A stretch of DNA of 7,501 nt from Candidatus Cloacimonadota bacterium (GTDB taxonomy: Bacteria; Cloacimonadota; Cloacimonadia; Cloacimonadales; TCS61). Where the stretch lies: NCBI GenBank assembly GCA_011372345.1, contig DRTC01000053.1:1-7501 (forward strand), in the 5' to 3' direction. How positions within the stretch are numbered: position 1 is the stretch's first letter; each line of letters opens with the position of its first letter. The notes beneath the pieces were generated by a model. The model had not been told where the DNA came from. It made no database searches and worked only from the letters and a program-made list of their open reading frames with translations. The translations under genes were made by a program, and so were the position numbers. Positions 1 through 6,501 of the stretch are shown here, one piece after another.

Positions 1-154
1 CGGCTGGATTATAAAATATGGCATTAGCATCATCTGATATCGAGTAATAAACTCCACCCATTGCTCTGGCTCGCGGAGATGGTTCGTAATCGTCAAAAAC
101 AGGGAACAGGTTCATTCCAACCAGGATTATTATTAGAGTTGTTATTGCTTTCAT
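1..154 (-). CDS. N-terminus of PorV/FadL-like outer-membrane beta-barrel protein (partial)
   Basis: Only the first 51 codons are inside the window; the gene continues past the left edge. The translation starts with a hydrophobic signal-like segment (MKAITTLIIILVGMNLFPVF). Then come 'SPRARAMGGVYYSISDD' and 'ANAIFYNPA', matching the opening motif of PorV/PorQ and FadL-like barrels, in which an R-A-M-G-G strand is followed by DDA.A..NPA. In that superfamily the protein sits in the outer membrane; PorV members serve type IX secretion, while other members transport hydrophobic compounds. The ATG follows a strong AGGAGG at normal spacing, 11 bases after the stop of the large secreted protein, so it is probably the next operon gene. 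Family membership rests on about 25 residues. The exact subfamily cannot be decided here. Confidence 0.62.
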   Translation of the reverse strand, partial: MKAITTLIIILVGMNLFPVFDDYEPSPRARAMGGVYYSISDDANAIFYNPA

Positions 155-160
155 TATTTC

Positions 161-167
161 ACCTCCT
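161..167 (-). promoter_or_regulatory. Strong ribosome binding site overlapping the upstream stop codon
   Basis: Read on the minus strand this is AGGAGGT, a near-perfect Shine-Dalgarno sequence about 6 bases before the ATG of the PorV-like gene. Its first bases are the last bases of the TAG stop of the 824-residue gene, so ribosomes finishing that gene stop on this site. This supports coupled expression of the two genes. Confidence 0.7.
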
Positions 168-2640
168 ATTTGAGCGGAGCACCGATAACAATTGGTGCTT
201 TTGCTGATTTCTTTTTACCGGTTCCGGTTTCGATCGTTTCCAGATAGCAGATATATAATCCCAACGGAAGAAGTTTGCCGTATTTATTTTTCCCGTTCCA
301 TTCATAATACCAGTTGTATGGATCAGAAGGTGGATTTTCCGGATCAGGAAAATAATTGAAAAATTCATTTTTGGGTGTGAAGACCAGCTTTCCTTCTGCA
401 CTATAGATGCGTAAAATTGCTCTGTCCTTATCCTGAGAATTAAATCTTATCCGAATAGATTCACCTGAATAAGGATTGAACGGTTTGGCAGGTACTTTCA
501 GGATCGCTGTATGACTTAAAACTGGATAGGTATATGTTCCCAGATCCATTTCGTAAGTTGTTAATGAAGAATCATCTTTCGCAAAAACTCCGATATTGAC
601 CGTAACTCCCGATGATTGACCGGGAATAAATCCATAAAATAAAGTCGAATCAGCTTCATTCTTGAAAAGGTTTGCTTCAAAGACTTGATCGCTGAAATCT
701 AAAGTATATAATAAATTCTGATCAACAACTGAACCATCATCATCGATGATGTTCATCTGAACATTTAAAGTATCATTTGGTTCGGGAGTATTAAGCAGGA
801 TAAAGTTGGAAACGATCGGTCTGTGCTTGGTTACTGTAATTAATTTCGTGTCCGTAATCTCATTTCCTTCATCATCGACAGCCCAGACATAGATCACATA
901 ATTCGCTTCCTCGTCAGTTAATGTTTCTACTGCTGGAATTACAGCGGTATATTCATAATTACCAATATCTGTTAATGTTGTATCAATAAGTTCTGTTTCA
1001 TATTCAAATCGGTAAGATAATCTGGTGCTGTCAATAGTTCCGTCATAATCAATGATTTTTGTAGTGATCGTTATTTCATCATCAACAAACGGATTCTCCG
1101 GAATGTTCTCAATATAAACAATGACTGGAATAGTGAGATCAATAATAACATCTTCCTGGTATCCCGGAATTACCTGCGAATCATCATTATAAGAATCGAC
1201 AATGCCATGAGCTGTAATGGGAATTCCTGTAGTCAGATTTGACACATCGATTCCGGTCGTATCCCAGACCCGAACAGTTGTTTCATATCCTTCTTCATCG
1301 ATAATGTTCAGGTTGAAACCTCCTCCGGCATAATATGGTTCTTCGGTCAGACTTCCTGAAATACTGATAAATGTTCCTTCCCAGGTTTCATAATCCTGCA
1401 TTTCATTGATAGTCATTGGAATTATGGGAACTTCCTGGTCGGTAGCAATGACAGTATAAGTAAAATCAGTGATTTCGGTTGTTTCCTCATATTGAGTAAC
1501 AGTTCCTGTAAGTTCTATCAAACTTCCTCTAACGATATCAGGAAGCTCATCAAAGTCAAAAATATTTATTCCTTTTCCGGATTCATCCTGCATATAAGCG
1601 TTGGTCATACCTGTCTGAATTTGATTAACACCAATAGTTACGATTCCGAGAACTGTTACAGTCTGACCTTCGTAGAGTTCCTGATTTGCCTGGATATCTG
1701 CGATCTGATCAAAAGTTTGTTCTTCAAAACCAGCGAAAGATATCGTGCTGTTATCTTCGATCGGATTTCCTGCCAAATCCTGGATATTATTGACTGTTAC
1801 TGTGTATAGCAGATTTTCCGTTTGTGTAGAAGTTTCAAATTCAACTGTTTTTTCATTAGCCTGGAGAGTAGCTGAGAGGATCTGTAAACCATTATCGATC
1901 GCGTAATTCCCAATATCTTCAGCAGTTCCGACACTAACTTCTTCGCTGTAAGTGATTTGAAATGAAGTAGTAGAAAGAGCAATCGCATTTGATATTGTTG
2001 GAGGAGTTGTATCCTCTCCAAAATCAAAAGTATGATTTCCCAGATCACTGAAATAATCCTCATCATGAACTTCCCATTCGGAATCAAGTTCATTCGTTCC
2101 AGCGGATAATGACCAATCTGCATTTCCACTGGCAATCGATGATTTTCTGATCAGAGTATGATTTTTAGTTGCATCAGAAACTCCTGCAACTTCCCACCCG
2201 GAACCTGGATCTTCGTCAGGAATACCGATAACATCGATCAGGATTTCTTCTTTGTTGACGATTTTGAATAATCCTCGAGCATCATCTCCATTAAATGCAG
2301 CGAAATAATCTAAAGAAGCTGATGACAAGGTCTCATCCGCTTGATTTAAAATAATAAAATTCGAATTTTCATTAGCAATGACCCAGACATCTCCATCCGA
2401 AATTGTTGCTCCTGCCGGAAATGTATAATGAGTATCTTTCCAACCACCACCATTGGTGGAATGTCTGATAATATAATCGGAAAGTTCGACTTCAGTTCCG
2501 GTTCCGTTAAAAATTTCCAAAGCTTTATTATTTGAAGAACCTTCTATATATTCAGAGAAGAAAAGGTCCGTTGCCTGGGCAAATAAAAGTTTTGAAAAAA
2601 TCATCAGCATAATTATCATTACGAAATGTATTTTTTTCAT
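166..2640 (-). CDS. Secreted lamin-tail / OB-fold / Ig-like multidomain protein with FlgD-like C-terminus
   Basis: This 824-residue exported protein has no visible catalytic site. Residues 1-23 form a signal peptide ending FAQA. Residues about 24-205 resemble a lamin-tail domain (FFSEYIEGSSNNKALEIFNG). Residues about 211-303 look like an SbsA-type Ig domain (TTPPTISNAI, QDLAGNPI). Residues about 308-402 and 403-500 look like two OB-fold modules of the kind found in extracellular nuclease-associated proteins. Residues about 502-604 and 606-705 are two similar Ig/cadherin-like repeats, each with an acidic loop (DYDGTID at 531, DDDGSVVD at 633) suited to calcium. Residues about 708-810 resemble FlgD-type C-terminal domains (KPFNP, IYSAEGKLV, WNGKNKYGKLLPLGLYICYLE). 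The start has GGAGG four bases upstream and overlaps the lspA stop as ATGA. Such architectures are usually cell-surface or secreted adhesive/scaffold proteins. The neighbouring PorV-like gene suggests, but does not prove, a secretion link. Confidence 0.85.
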   Translation of the reverse strand: MKKIHFVMIIMLMIFSKLLFAQATDLFFSEYIEGSSNNKALEIFNGTGTEVELSDYIIRHSTNGGGWKDTHYTFPAGATISDGDVWVIANENSNFIILNQADETLSSASLDYFAAFNGDDARGLFKIVNKEEILIDVIGIPDEDPGSGWEVAGVSDATKNHTLIRKSSIASGNADWSLSAGTNELDSEWEVHDEDYFSDLGNHTFDFGEDTTPPTISNAIALSTTSFQITYSEEVSVGTAEDIGNYAIDNGLQILSATLQANEKTVEFETSTQTENLLYTVTVNNIQDLAGNPIEDNSTISFAGFEEQTFDQIADIQANQELYEGQTVTVLGIVTIGVNQIQTGMTNAYMQDESGKGINIFDFDELPDIVRGSLIELTGTVTQYEETTEITDFTYTVIATDQEVPIIPMTINEMQDYETWEGTFISISGSLTEEPYYAGGGFNLNIIDEEGYETTVRVWDTTGIDVSNLTTGIPITAHGIVDSYNDDSQVIPGYQEDVIIDLTIPVIVYIENIPENPFVDDEITITTKIIDYDGTIDSTRLSYRFEYETELIDTTLTDIGNYEYTAVIPAVETLTDEEANYVIYVWAVDDEGNEITDTKLITVTKHRPIVSNFILLNTPEPNDTLNVQMNIIDDDGSVVDQNLLYTLDFSDQVFEANLFKNEADSTLFYGFIPGQSSGVTVNIGVFAKDDSSLTTYEMDLGTYTYPVLSHTAILKVPAKPFNPYSGESIRIRFNSQDKDRAILRIYSAEGKLVFTPKNEFFNYFPDPENPPSDPYNWYYEWNGKNKYGKLLPLGLYICYLETIETGTGKKKSAKAPIVIGAPLK

Positions 2641-3125
2641 GTTTCCTCCACAGTTTTTCTGGTAAAAAAGACTGAATGCACGATCATAATTGTGATCGCA
2701 ATTACGATAGAACTATCAGCAATATTAAAAACAGGCCATCTTTCCATAAAAATATCAGGAAAATCACAAGACAGGAAATCGGTTACTTTACCGAAAATTA
2801 TTCTGTCGATCAAATTTCCGATCGCACCACCAAGTATCAAAGCAAAGGCAATTTTCTCAATTTTTGATTTTGATTTACTATTCAAATATATCAGTAGAAC
2901 AATGGCAATGATACTTACACAAATAAAAATTATTCTATTAACGACATCGTTCCCCAATGATATACTGAAAGCAGCACCTGTATTTTCAACATGATGAAGC
3001 CAGAAGATTTTTTTTGTTACTTCTATAATTTTTCCGACATCGAGATAGTTCCTGATAAGAAGTTTAGAGATTTGATCCAGTAAAATCACTAAAATCGTTA
3101 TCCAAATATACTGGATTTTTTTCAT
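2637..3125 (-). CDS. lspA: Lipoprotein signal peptidase (prolipoprotein signal peptidase II)
   Basis: This inner-membrane aspartyl protease cleaves the signal peptide of prolipoproteins just before the lipidated cysteine. At 162 residues it has the usual family length, with four hydrophobic segments (about 5-24, 61-80, 91-106, 134-154). The conserved boxes are all present: NTGAAFS with N48, GGAIGNLIDR with R108, VTDF with D116 and FNIADSSI with D137. By comparison with characterised LspA, D116 and D137 are the catalytic pair. The ATG overlaps the TAA stop of the zinc-finger gene as TAATG, and AAAAGG lies only two bases upstream, so coupling is likely. Its own stop overlaps the next start as ATGA. 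A likely client, the PhnD lipoprotein, is encoded on the other side of the window. Confidence 0.97.
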   Translation of the reverse strand: MKKIQYIWITILVILLDQISKLLIRNYLDVGKIIEVTKKIFWLHHVENTGAAFSISLGNDVVNRIIFICVSIIAIVLLIYLNSKSKSKIEKIAFALILGGAIGNLIDRIIFGKVTDFLSCDFPDIFMERWPVFNIADSSIVIAITIMIVHSVFFTRKTVEET

Positions 3126-3526
3126 TACCTTTTTCTTCTTTTTGCTTTCTGTTCTTCCTTTGATTTACAATCGATACAAAATTTTGCATAAGGAACGACT
3201 TTGAGTCTTTTATCCGAGATATATTTTCCGCAGATCTCACAGATGCCGTAACTTTTTTCGTAAATTCTTTTAAGAGCAAAGTTGATCTTTTTGAGTTTAT
3301 CAATTTCCTGGTTCAGATGATAAACTCTTTTTTCCGCTTCGTCAGTATCCGTTCCCATATCTGCCTGGTGAAAGGAATATGAAGAAAGGTCTCCACTCCT
3401 GTTTTTGGAACCTTTTTTTTGCAGATCATCTATACTTTGAATGATCCTTGATGTTTGTAACTTCTCTTCCATTAATATTTTTTCATAACTTTCTAATTTT
3501 TTAGGACTTAAATTTTTTGCAGACAT
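3125..3526 (-). CDS. DksA/TraR-family C4 zinc-finger protein
   Basis: Proteins of this family enter the RNA polymerase secondary channel and alter promoter response, often together with (p)ppGpp. The 133-residue sequence has a helical, charged N-terminal half (about 5-37), a central GDLSSYSFHQADMGTDTDE segment typical of non-proteobacterial members, a second helix (about 62-92), then a four-cysteine zinc finger (C96, C99, C117, C120) and a basic tail (KRRKR). The D-x-x-D-x-A coiled-coil tip of E. coli DksA is not evident; acidic residues D56, D60 and D62 lie in the corresponding region. For that reason I do not claim the strict dksA function. The start has AAAGGA six bases upstream, in the 12-base gap after punA. 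The position directly before lspA is consistent with co-transcription. Confidence 0.9.
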   Translation of the reverse strand: MSAKNLSPKKLESYEKILMEEKLQTSRIIQSIDDLQKKGSKNRSGDLSSYSFHQADMGTDTDEAEKRVYHLNQEIDKLKKINFALKRIYEKSYGICEICGKYISDKRLKVVPYAKFCIDCKSKEEQKAKRRKR

Positions 3527-3538
3527 AATTGTTCCTTT

Positions 3539-4351
3539 CTATATTTTTTTTATTAAATTTATTATTAAATTTTCAAGATTTATCCTGGCTTTAGCAGCAT
3601 TTTTGTTAATTTCTTCCTGAGTATGAGGTTCGGAATGGAAAATATTGCTTAAATTTGTGACCGCAGAAATTGCTAATATTTTCATCCCGCTGTGAATACC
3701 GACGATTACTTCCGGTACGGTTGACATCCCAACCAGATCGGCTCCCATTTTTGCCATCATTAAACATTCAGCTTTTGTTTCCAAACTTGGACCAGAAACT
3801 GCGACATACACGCCAGTTTTCAGATCAAAGTTATTTTCTTTAGAGATAGATATAGCGATATCTCTCATTTTTTTATCATAAGGTTCGTTCATACTTGGAA
3901 AACGAGGTCCTAATTCCTCGAAATTCTCACCGATCAAAGGATTTGTTCCCATCAAATTAATATGATCTTCTATCAGAATAAGATCTCCGGGCAATAATTC
4001 TTTATTCAAACTTCCTGAGGCATTCGTCAGGATCAATTTCTTAACTCCAAGCGCCCTTAATACCCTAATGGGAAAAACTACATCATTCATGGAATATCCT
4101 TCATAAAAATGAAGTCTTCCCTGCATAATAATTATCTCTTTGTTTTGAATATTTCCCACAATCAGCTTTCCCTTATGCATGGGAGCTGTAGAAACAGGAA
4201 AACCGGGAATTTCAGAATAAGAAATAATAATAGGATTTTTGATGATTTCGGCAATCGTATTTAATCCTGTTCCCAAAATCAAAGCTATTTCGGTTTTGAA
4301 ATTTATTTTTTCCCGCAGAAAATGAACAGCATTATCGATTTTATTTAACAT
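3539..4351 (-). CDS. punA: Purine nucleoside phosphorylase (trimeric, PNP family I)
   Basis: This cytosolic salvage enzyme catalyses reversible phosphorolysis of purine (deoxy)nucleosides to base and (deoxy)ribose 1-phosphate. The 270 residues match the trimeric PunA/mammalian-type family rather than hexameric DeoD. Visible motifs are GTGLN (27-31) in the phosphate loop, MQGRLHFYEGY with H81 and E84, TNASGSLN (109-116), DHINLMGTNPL with GPRFP, GPSLETKAE with E191, VGMSTVPE with M209, and AVTNLS with N233. E191 and N233 correspond to the purine-contacting Glu and Asn of the human enzyme. T28 stands where a serine is more usual in the phosphate loop, a conservative change. The upstream ribosome site is weak (AGGTCA) and the gap after yggT is 14 bases. 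Lying two genes from tdk, it belongs to a nucleoside-salvage group. Confidence 0.95.
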   Translation of the reverse strand: MLNKIDNAVHFLREKINFKTEIALILGTGLNTIAEIIKNPIIISYSEIPGFPVSTAPMHKGKLIVGNIQNKEIIIMQGRLHFYEGYSMNDVVFPIRVLRALGVKKLILTNASGSLNKELLPGDLILIEDHINLMGTNPLIGENFEELGPRFPSMNEPYDKKMRDIAISISKENNFDLKTGVYVAVSGPSLETKAECLMMAKMGADLVGMSTVPEVIVGIHSGMKILAISAVTNLSNIFHSEPHTQEEINKNAAKARINLENLIINLIKKI

Positions 4352-4365
4352 TGATTGACCTATAT

Positions 4366-4605
4366 CTATCTAATAAAACCTGAAATAATTTGAATTAAGA
4401 TAATTGCGATAAAAGGGGAAAAATCAATTCCCGGAGTTGGGACAAGTTTTCTGATTCGTCCTAAAACAGGTTCTGTAATTCTGATCAGAAGCTGATATAA
4501 GGGATTATATGGATCAGGAGAGAACCAGGATAAAATCGCTCTTAAAATAATGAGGATCATATAAATATCAAGGACTCTGATTATTATAAATCTAAAAAAA
4601 TCCAT
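4366..4605 (-). CDS. yggT: YggT-family small integral membrane protein
   Basis: This 79-residue protein has two hydrophobic segments (about 3-27 and 60-78) joined by a conserved polar link. The hallmark SWFSPDPYNPLYQLL is at 27-41, and ITEPVLGRIRKLVPTPG with IDFSPF is at 43-65. This is the YggT (YlmG/CCB3) repeat, present once here; many proteobacterial members have it twice. Family members are linked to the cell-division or osmotic-response membrane machinery, but the biochemical role is unsettled. The start lies 3 bases after the tdk stop. The nearest Shine-Dalgarno, GAGG, is inside the last tdk codons, about 11 bases upstream, so translation probably depends on tdk. Confidence 0.92.
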   Translation of the reverse strand: MDFFRFIIIRVLDIYMILIILRAILSWFSPDPYNPLYQLLIRITEPVLGRIRKLVPTPGIDFSPFIAIILIQIISGFIR

Positions 4606-4608
4606 ATC

Positions 4609-5166
4609 TTAAAATACCTCATGACAATTTCGACAACGAGCTTCATAAATATCCGATGCTCCGACAATTATAGTGTCTTTATCGTGCGTTAGTCGTTGTG
4701 TTCTACTGGCTGGATTTCCGCATTTAACACAGATTGCATTCAGTTTTGTGATATATTCGGCTATCGCCAGAAGTTGTGGCATCGGTCCAAAAGGTTTTCC
4801 TCTGTAATCCTGATCTAAACCGGCTACGACAACTCTTTTTCCTGAATCAGCCAATTCTGTGCAAACCTTCAGGATTTCATCATCAAAAAACTGAACTTCG
4901 TCGATAGCAACTACTTCCGTTTCTTTTTTTATTAACGGCAGTATTTCTTCAGCTTTCTCAACTTTCTGGGATTGGATCTTCATTTGATTGTGAGAGACAA
5001 TATGCTCATCATCAAACCTGTTATCGATTTTCGGTTTAAAAACCTGACATTTCTGTCTGGCAAATTCCGTTCTGTGAATTCGGCGGATCAACTCTTCGGT
5101 TTTCCCGCTGAACATACTTCCACAAATGACTTCTATCCAGCCCGTCTTATTACTAATAATATTCAT
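4609..5166 (-). CDS. tdk: Thymidine kinase, type II (zinc-containing)
   Basis: This cytosolic enzyme phosphorylates thymidine to dTMP with ATP. The 185-residue protein is normal for TK1-like kinases. It has the P-loop GSMFSGKT (16-23), AIDEVQFF with catalytic-base candidate E90, [18 protein letters not shown] (116-133), a lasso region around TQRL, and four zinc-binding cysteines (C146, C149, C178, C181). The C-terminal [18 protein letters not shown] is typical. The ATG has GAGG eight bases upstream and overlaps the stop of a possible 20-codon upstream ORF as ATGA. It is the first recognisable gene of the leftward operon, so the promoter should lie in the AT-rich divergent region to its right. 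The association with punA points to nucleoside salvage. Confidence 0.97.
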   Translation of the reverse strand: MNIISNKTGWIEVICGSMFSGKTEELIRRIHRTEFARQKCQVFKPKIDNRFDDEHIVSHNQMKIQSQKVEKAEEILPLIKKETEVVAIDEVQFFDDEILKVCTELADSGKRVVVAGLDQDYRGKPFGPMPQLLAIAEYITKLNAICVKCGNPASRTQRLTHDKDTIIVGASDIYEARCRNCHEVF

Positions 5167-5225
5167 TCAACAACCTCAAGCGGACATTTATTTTTAGATA
5201 CTGTTTTTTCGTCAAATTTTTTCAT
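5163..5225 (-). CDS. Possible 20-codon upstream ORF overlapping the tdk start
   Basis: The reading is [20 protein letters not shown] followed by TGA, and this TGA overlaps the tdk ATG as ATGA. The GAGG that serves tdk lies inside its last codons. The other junctions in this operon use the same coupling style, so this could be a real leader peptide that controls or feeds tdk translation. Against it, I see no convincing Shine-Dalgarno before its ATG and I do not recognise the peptide. It may simply be a chance ORF in the untranslated leader. Confidence 0.25.
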   Translation of the reverse strand: MKKFDEKTVSKNKCPLEVVE

Positions 5226-5304
5226 TATGAATTCAGTTTAAGGCAAAATAGTTTAATTTTCTTGACTTTAAAATGAGTTCATAATTTCTAAATTCAAAAA
5301 TAAA

Positions 5305-5335
5305 TGTTTCAAAATTTATGAAGAATTATGAAACA
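5305..5335. repeat. Imperfect hairpin with a degenerate copy of the dispersed repeat
   Basis: Arms 5305-5316 and 5324-5335 (TGTTTCA, one A/A mismatch, AATT; then AATT, A, TGAAACA) pair in 11 of 12 positions around the 7-base loop TATGAAG. The core ATTTATGAAGAATTATGAAA (5314-5333) matches 7342-7361 in 19 of 20 bases. No run of T follows on either strand, so it is a poor intrinsic terminator. It could be a regulator-binding palindrome or a relic of a mobile repeat. Confidence 0.6.
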
Positions 5336-5429
5336 GGAATTATTAGCCACGCAGTTCAGAAAGAATCGCGAAATTATAAAATACTTATTGTAAATTCTTG
5401 TTCTTGGTGGCAAAGGTAGTGTAACATAA
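5328..5429 (+). pseudogene. Peptide-like decayed reading upstream of phnD
   Basis: From an ATG at 5328 the frame reads MKQELLATQFRKNREII and continues KYLL to a TAA at 5391-5393. The same frame then continues ILVLGGKGSVT to a second TAA at 5427-5429. The stretch looks more protein-like than random AT-rich DNA, and replacing the first TAA with GAA would give one smooth 33-codon sequence. A 33-codon ORF in another frame starts at 5318. I do not recognise a family, and there is no good ribosome site. It is best treated as a possible remnant lying between two repeat copies. Confidence 0.25.
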
Positions 5430-5449
5430 TTTATGAAAGATTATGAGAA
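5414..5449 (+). repeat. Dispersed hairpin repeat, copy upstream of phnD
   Basis: This copy begins AGGTAGTGTAACATAA and continues TTTATGAAAGATTATGAGAA. It matches 7327-7362 in 33 of 36 positions. Its inner part forms a short stem (CATAAT at 5425-5430 with ATTATG at 5440-5445, plus a T/G wobble at 5431 and 5439) around the 7-base loop TATGAAA. It ends 29 bases before the phnD start and so lies in the expected promoter or leader. Confidence 0.75.
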
Positions 5450-5467
5450 GTATTTTGTGGTAAATTG

Positions 5468-5473
5468 AAGGAG
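5468..5473 (+). promoter_or_regulatory. Ribosome binding site of phnD
   Basis: AAGGAG lies five bases before the phnD ATG. It fixes this start and suggests strong translation, as expected for a binding protein made in excess over its ATPase. Confidence 0.75.
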
Positions 5474-5478
5474 TTTTT

Positions 5479-6381
5479 ATGAAAATAAACAGGTTAGCAT
5501 TTTTACTGATTGCATCAATATTCTTAAGCTGCACTCAAAAAGCAGAATTAGGAACTAAGAAAAATCCCATCAAAATGTATTTCGTACCCTCGATGGAAGC
5601 TGGAAAGATCATTACCAGCGGTAAAGAAATCGCAGATTATCTTACTGATAAAACAGGATATTTCTTCAATGTTGCGGTTCCGACCAGTTATGCAGCAGTC
5701 ATCGAAGCCATGGGAACTGATGAAACAGATATTGCCTGGTTGGCAACTTTTGCTTATGTTCTGGCAAATGAGAAATTTGATGCGCAAGTTGAATTGATGA
5801 CTGTTCGTAAAGGTTTGAAGCAATACAAAGGTCAATTTGTTGCTCTTGCAGATAGCGATCTGAAATCTCTGGAAGATATCGAAGGGAAAACAATTGCTTA
5901 TACGGATTATGCTTCAACTTCAGGATATATTTATCCATCGGCACTCTTAAAAAAGAAAAATATCAAACCGGGAAAGGAATTTAAAGCAGGAGGTCATCCG
6001 CAGGCAATTTTAGCTGTTTACCAGGGAACTGCGGATGTCGGTTGTACTTACTGGTCTCCTGAAGATGAAAACGGAATTCCGCAGGATGCCCGGAATGCAG
6101 TTTTGGAAACATATCCCGATGTATTGGAAAGAGTTAAAATAATCGGATTTACAGATTGGATTCCCAATGATACGGTTACATTCAGGAAAAATTTTCCTGC
6201 TGAAATGAAGGAAAAAATCGTTAATTCTCTTTTGGAATTCGCAAAATCCGAAAAAGGGAAAGAAACTTTAGAAAACCTCTTTAATATCAGCGATCTCGTA
6301 AGAGCAACAGATACTGATTATGATATTGTCAGGGAAACTTTACAGACAATCGGTCAAGATGCAGATTCGTTTATAAAGTAA
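5479..6381 (+). CDS. phnD: PhnD-family phosphonate/phosphite-type ABC transporter substrate-binding lipoprotein
   Basis: This is the substrate-capturing component of an ABC importer for phosphonates, phosphite or related oxyanions. The 300-residue protein starts with a lipoprotein signal (MKINRLAFLLIASIFLSC) with C18 as the lipidation site. The FLSC box is slightly off the classic L-[AS]-[GA]-C. The mature part fits PhnD: NPIKMYFVPSMEAGKI (30-45), YAAVIEAMGTDETDIAWL with Y71, EDIEGKTIAYTDYASTSGYIYP, GGHPQAILAVYQGTADVG, and a late WIPNDTVTFRKNFP. The YTDYASTSGY and GGHPQA stretches fall where PhnD relatives contact the anion. No C-P lyase gene is in the window, so the ligand is uncertain. phnC follows after a structured 120-base gap. 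Export and lipid maturation would need LspA, which is encoded in the divergent operon. Confidence 0.92.
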   Translation: MKINRLAFLLIASIFLSCTQKAELGTKKNPIKMYFVPSMEAGKIITSGKEIADYLTDKTGYFFNVAVPTSYAAVIEAMGTDETDIAWLATFAYVLANEKFDAQVELMTVRKGLKQYKGQFVALADSDLKSLEDIEGKTIAYTDYASTSGYIYPSALLKKKNIKPGKEFKAGGHPQAILAVYQGTADVGCTYWSPEDENGIPQDARNAVLETYPDVLERVKIIGFTDWIPNDTVTFRKNFPAEMKEKIVNSLLEFAKSEKGKETLENLFNISDLVRATDTDYDIVRETLQTIGQDADSFIK

Positions 6382-6384
6382 GAA

Positions 6385-6499
6385 ACCTTGCGAATTGTTA
6401 AAATCTCCGAAGGAGATTAAGACCTTCACAATGGTTGAAACTGAAAATACCGACCATTACGGAGGTCTCGTTCCTCAACCATCCGTAAGATCTTGAGAC
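6385..6499. repeat. Structured, repeat-rich spacer between phnD and phnC
   Basis: This 115-base stretch is denser in complementary arms than expected. Pairs are AGACCT 6420-6425 with 6463-6468, ATGGTTGA 6431-6438 with 6475-6482, TTACGGA 6457-6463 with 6482-6488, and GTCTC 6465-6469 with 6495-6499. The arms occur in crossing order, so not all pairs can form together in a simple fold. ACCTTGCGAATTGTTAAAA (6385-6403) and ACCTTCACAATGGTTGAAA (6422-6440) are also similar direct repeats (14 of 19). The last arm covers the only Shine-Dalgarno-like bases of phnC. A 21-codon ORF (6431-6496, starting MVETENTDHYGG) has no ribosome site. The segment could be a dispersed intergenic element, an mRNA control structure, or both. 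Confidence 0.5.
6402..6418 (+). repeat. Tight hairpin just downstream of phnD
   Basis: AATCTCC and GGAGATT form a perfect 7-base stem around a GAA loop, 20 bases after the phnD stop. No T run follows, so it is unlikely to be a simple intrinsic terminator. Hairpins in this position often protect the 3' end of a binding-protein message and lower expression of the following ATPase gene; here that role is only inferred. Confidence 0.55.
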
Positions 6500-6501
6500 A
6501 A

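Larger units (their letters stand above)
5226..5478. promoter_or_regulatory. Divergent AT-rich intergenic region between the tdk and phnD operons
   Basis: This 253-base stretch separates leftward tdk from rightward phnD and must carry both promoters. No paired -35/-10 with good spacing stands out in either direction. On the plus strand CATAAT (5425-5430) is the best -10-like hexamer before phnD, but it lies inside a repeat copy and its upstream -35 is poor. On the plus strand TTGACT (5262-5267) is -35-like but has no fitting -10. The rest is taken up by two hairpin-forming repeat copies (around 5305-5335 and 5414-5449) and a peptide-like decayed reading between them. No PhoB-like box is evident. 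Confidence 0.4.

Noticed and set aside
1492..1809. 105-codon ORF on the plus strand inside the large secreted protein gene
   Set aside because: It is antisense to a well-supported coding region with clear domains, has no ribosome site and shows no recognisable motif.
1797..2135. 112-codon minus-strand ORF in another frame of the large secreted protein
   Set aside because: It overlaps the lamin-tail to Ig region in a shifted frame, and the longer frame carries the signal peptide and domains.
2626..2994. 122-codon plus-strand ORF opposite lspA
   Set aside because: It mirrors the hydrophobic codons of lspA on the opposite strand; all LspA catalytic motifs are in the minus-strand frame.
5262..5293. 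Sigma-70-like promoter TTGACT for phnD
   Set aside because: No -10 hexamer lies at 16 to 18 bases, and the distance to phnD is about 200 bases across repeats.
6402..6418. Intrinsic terminator after phnD
   Set aside because: The stem is good but is followed by AAGACC rather than a T run, and phnC follows on the same strand.
6493..6501. TTG start for phnC at 6493
   Set aside because: It adds only three residues, has no better ribosome site, and the ATG at 6502 fits the usual PhnC N-terminus; it remains possible.
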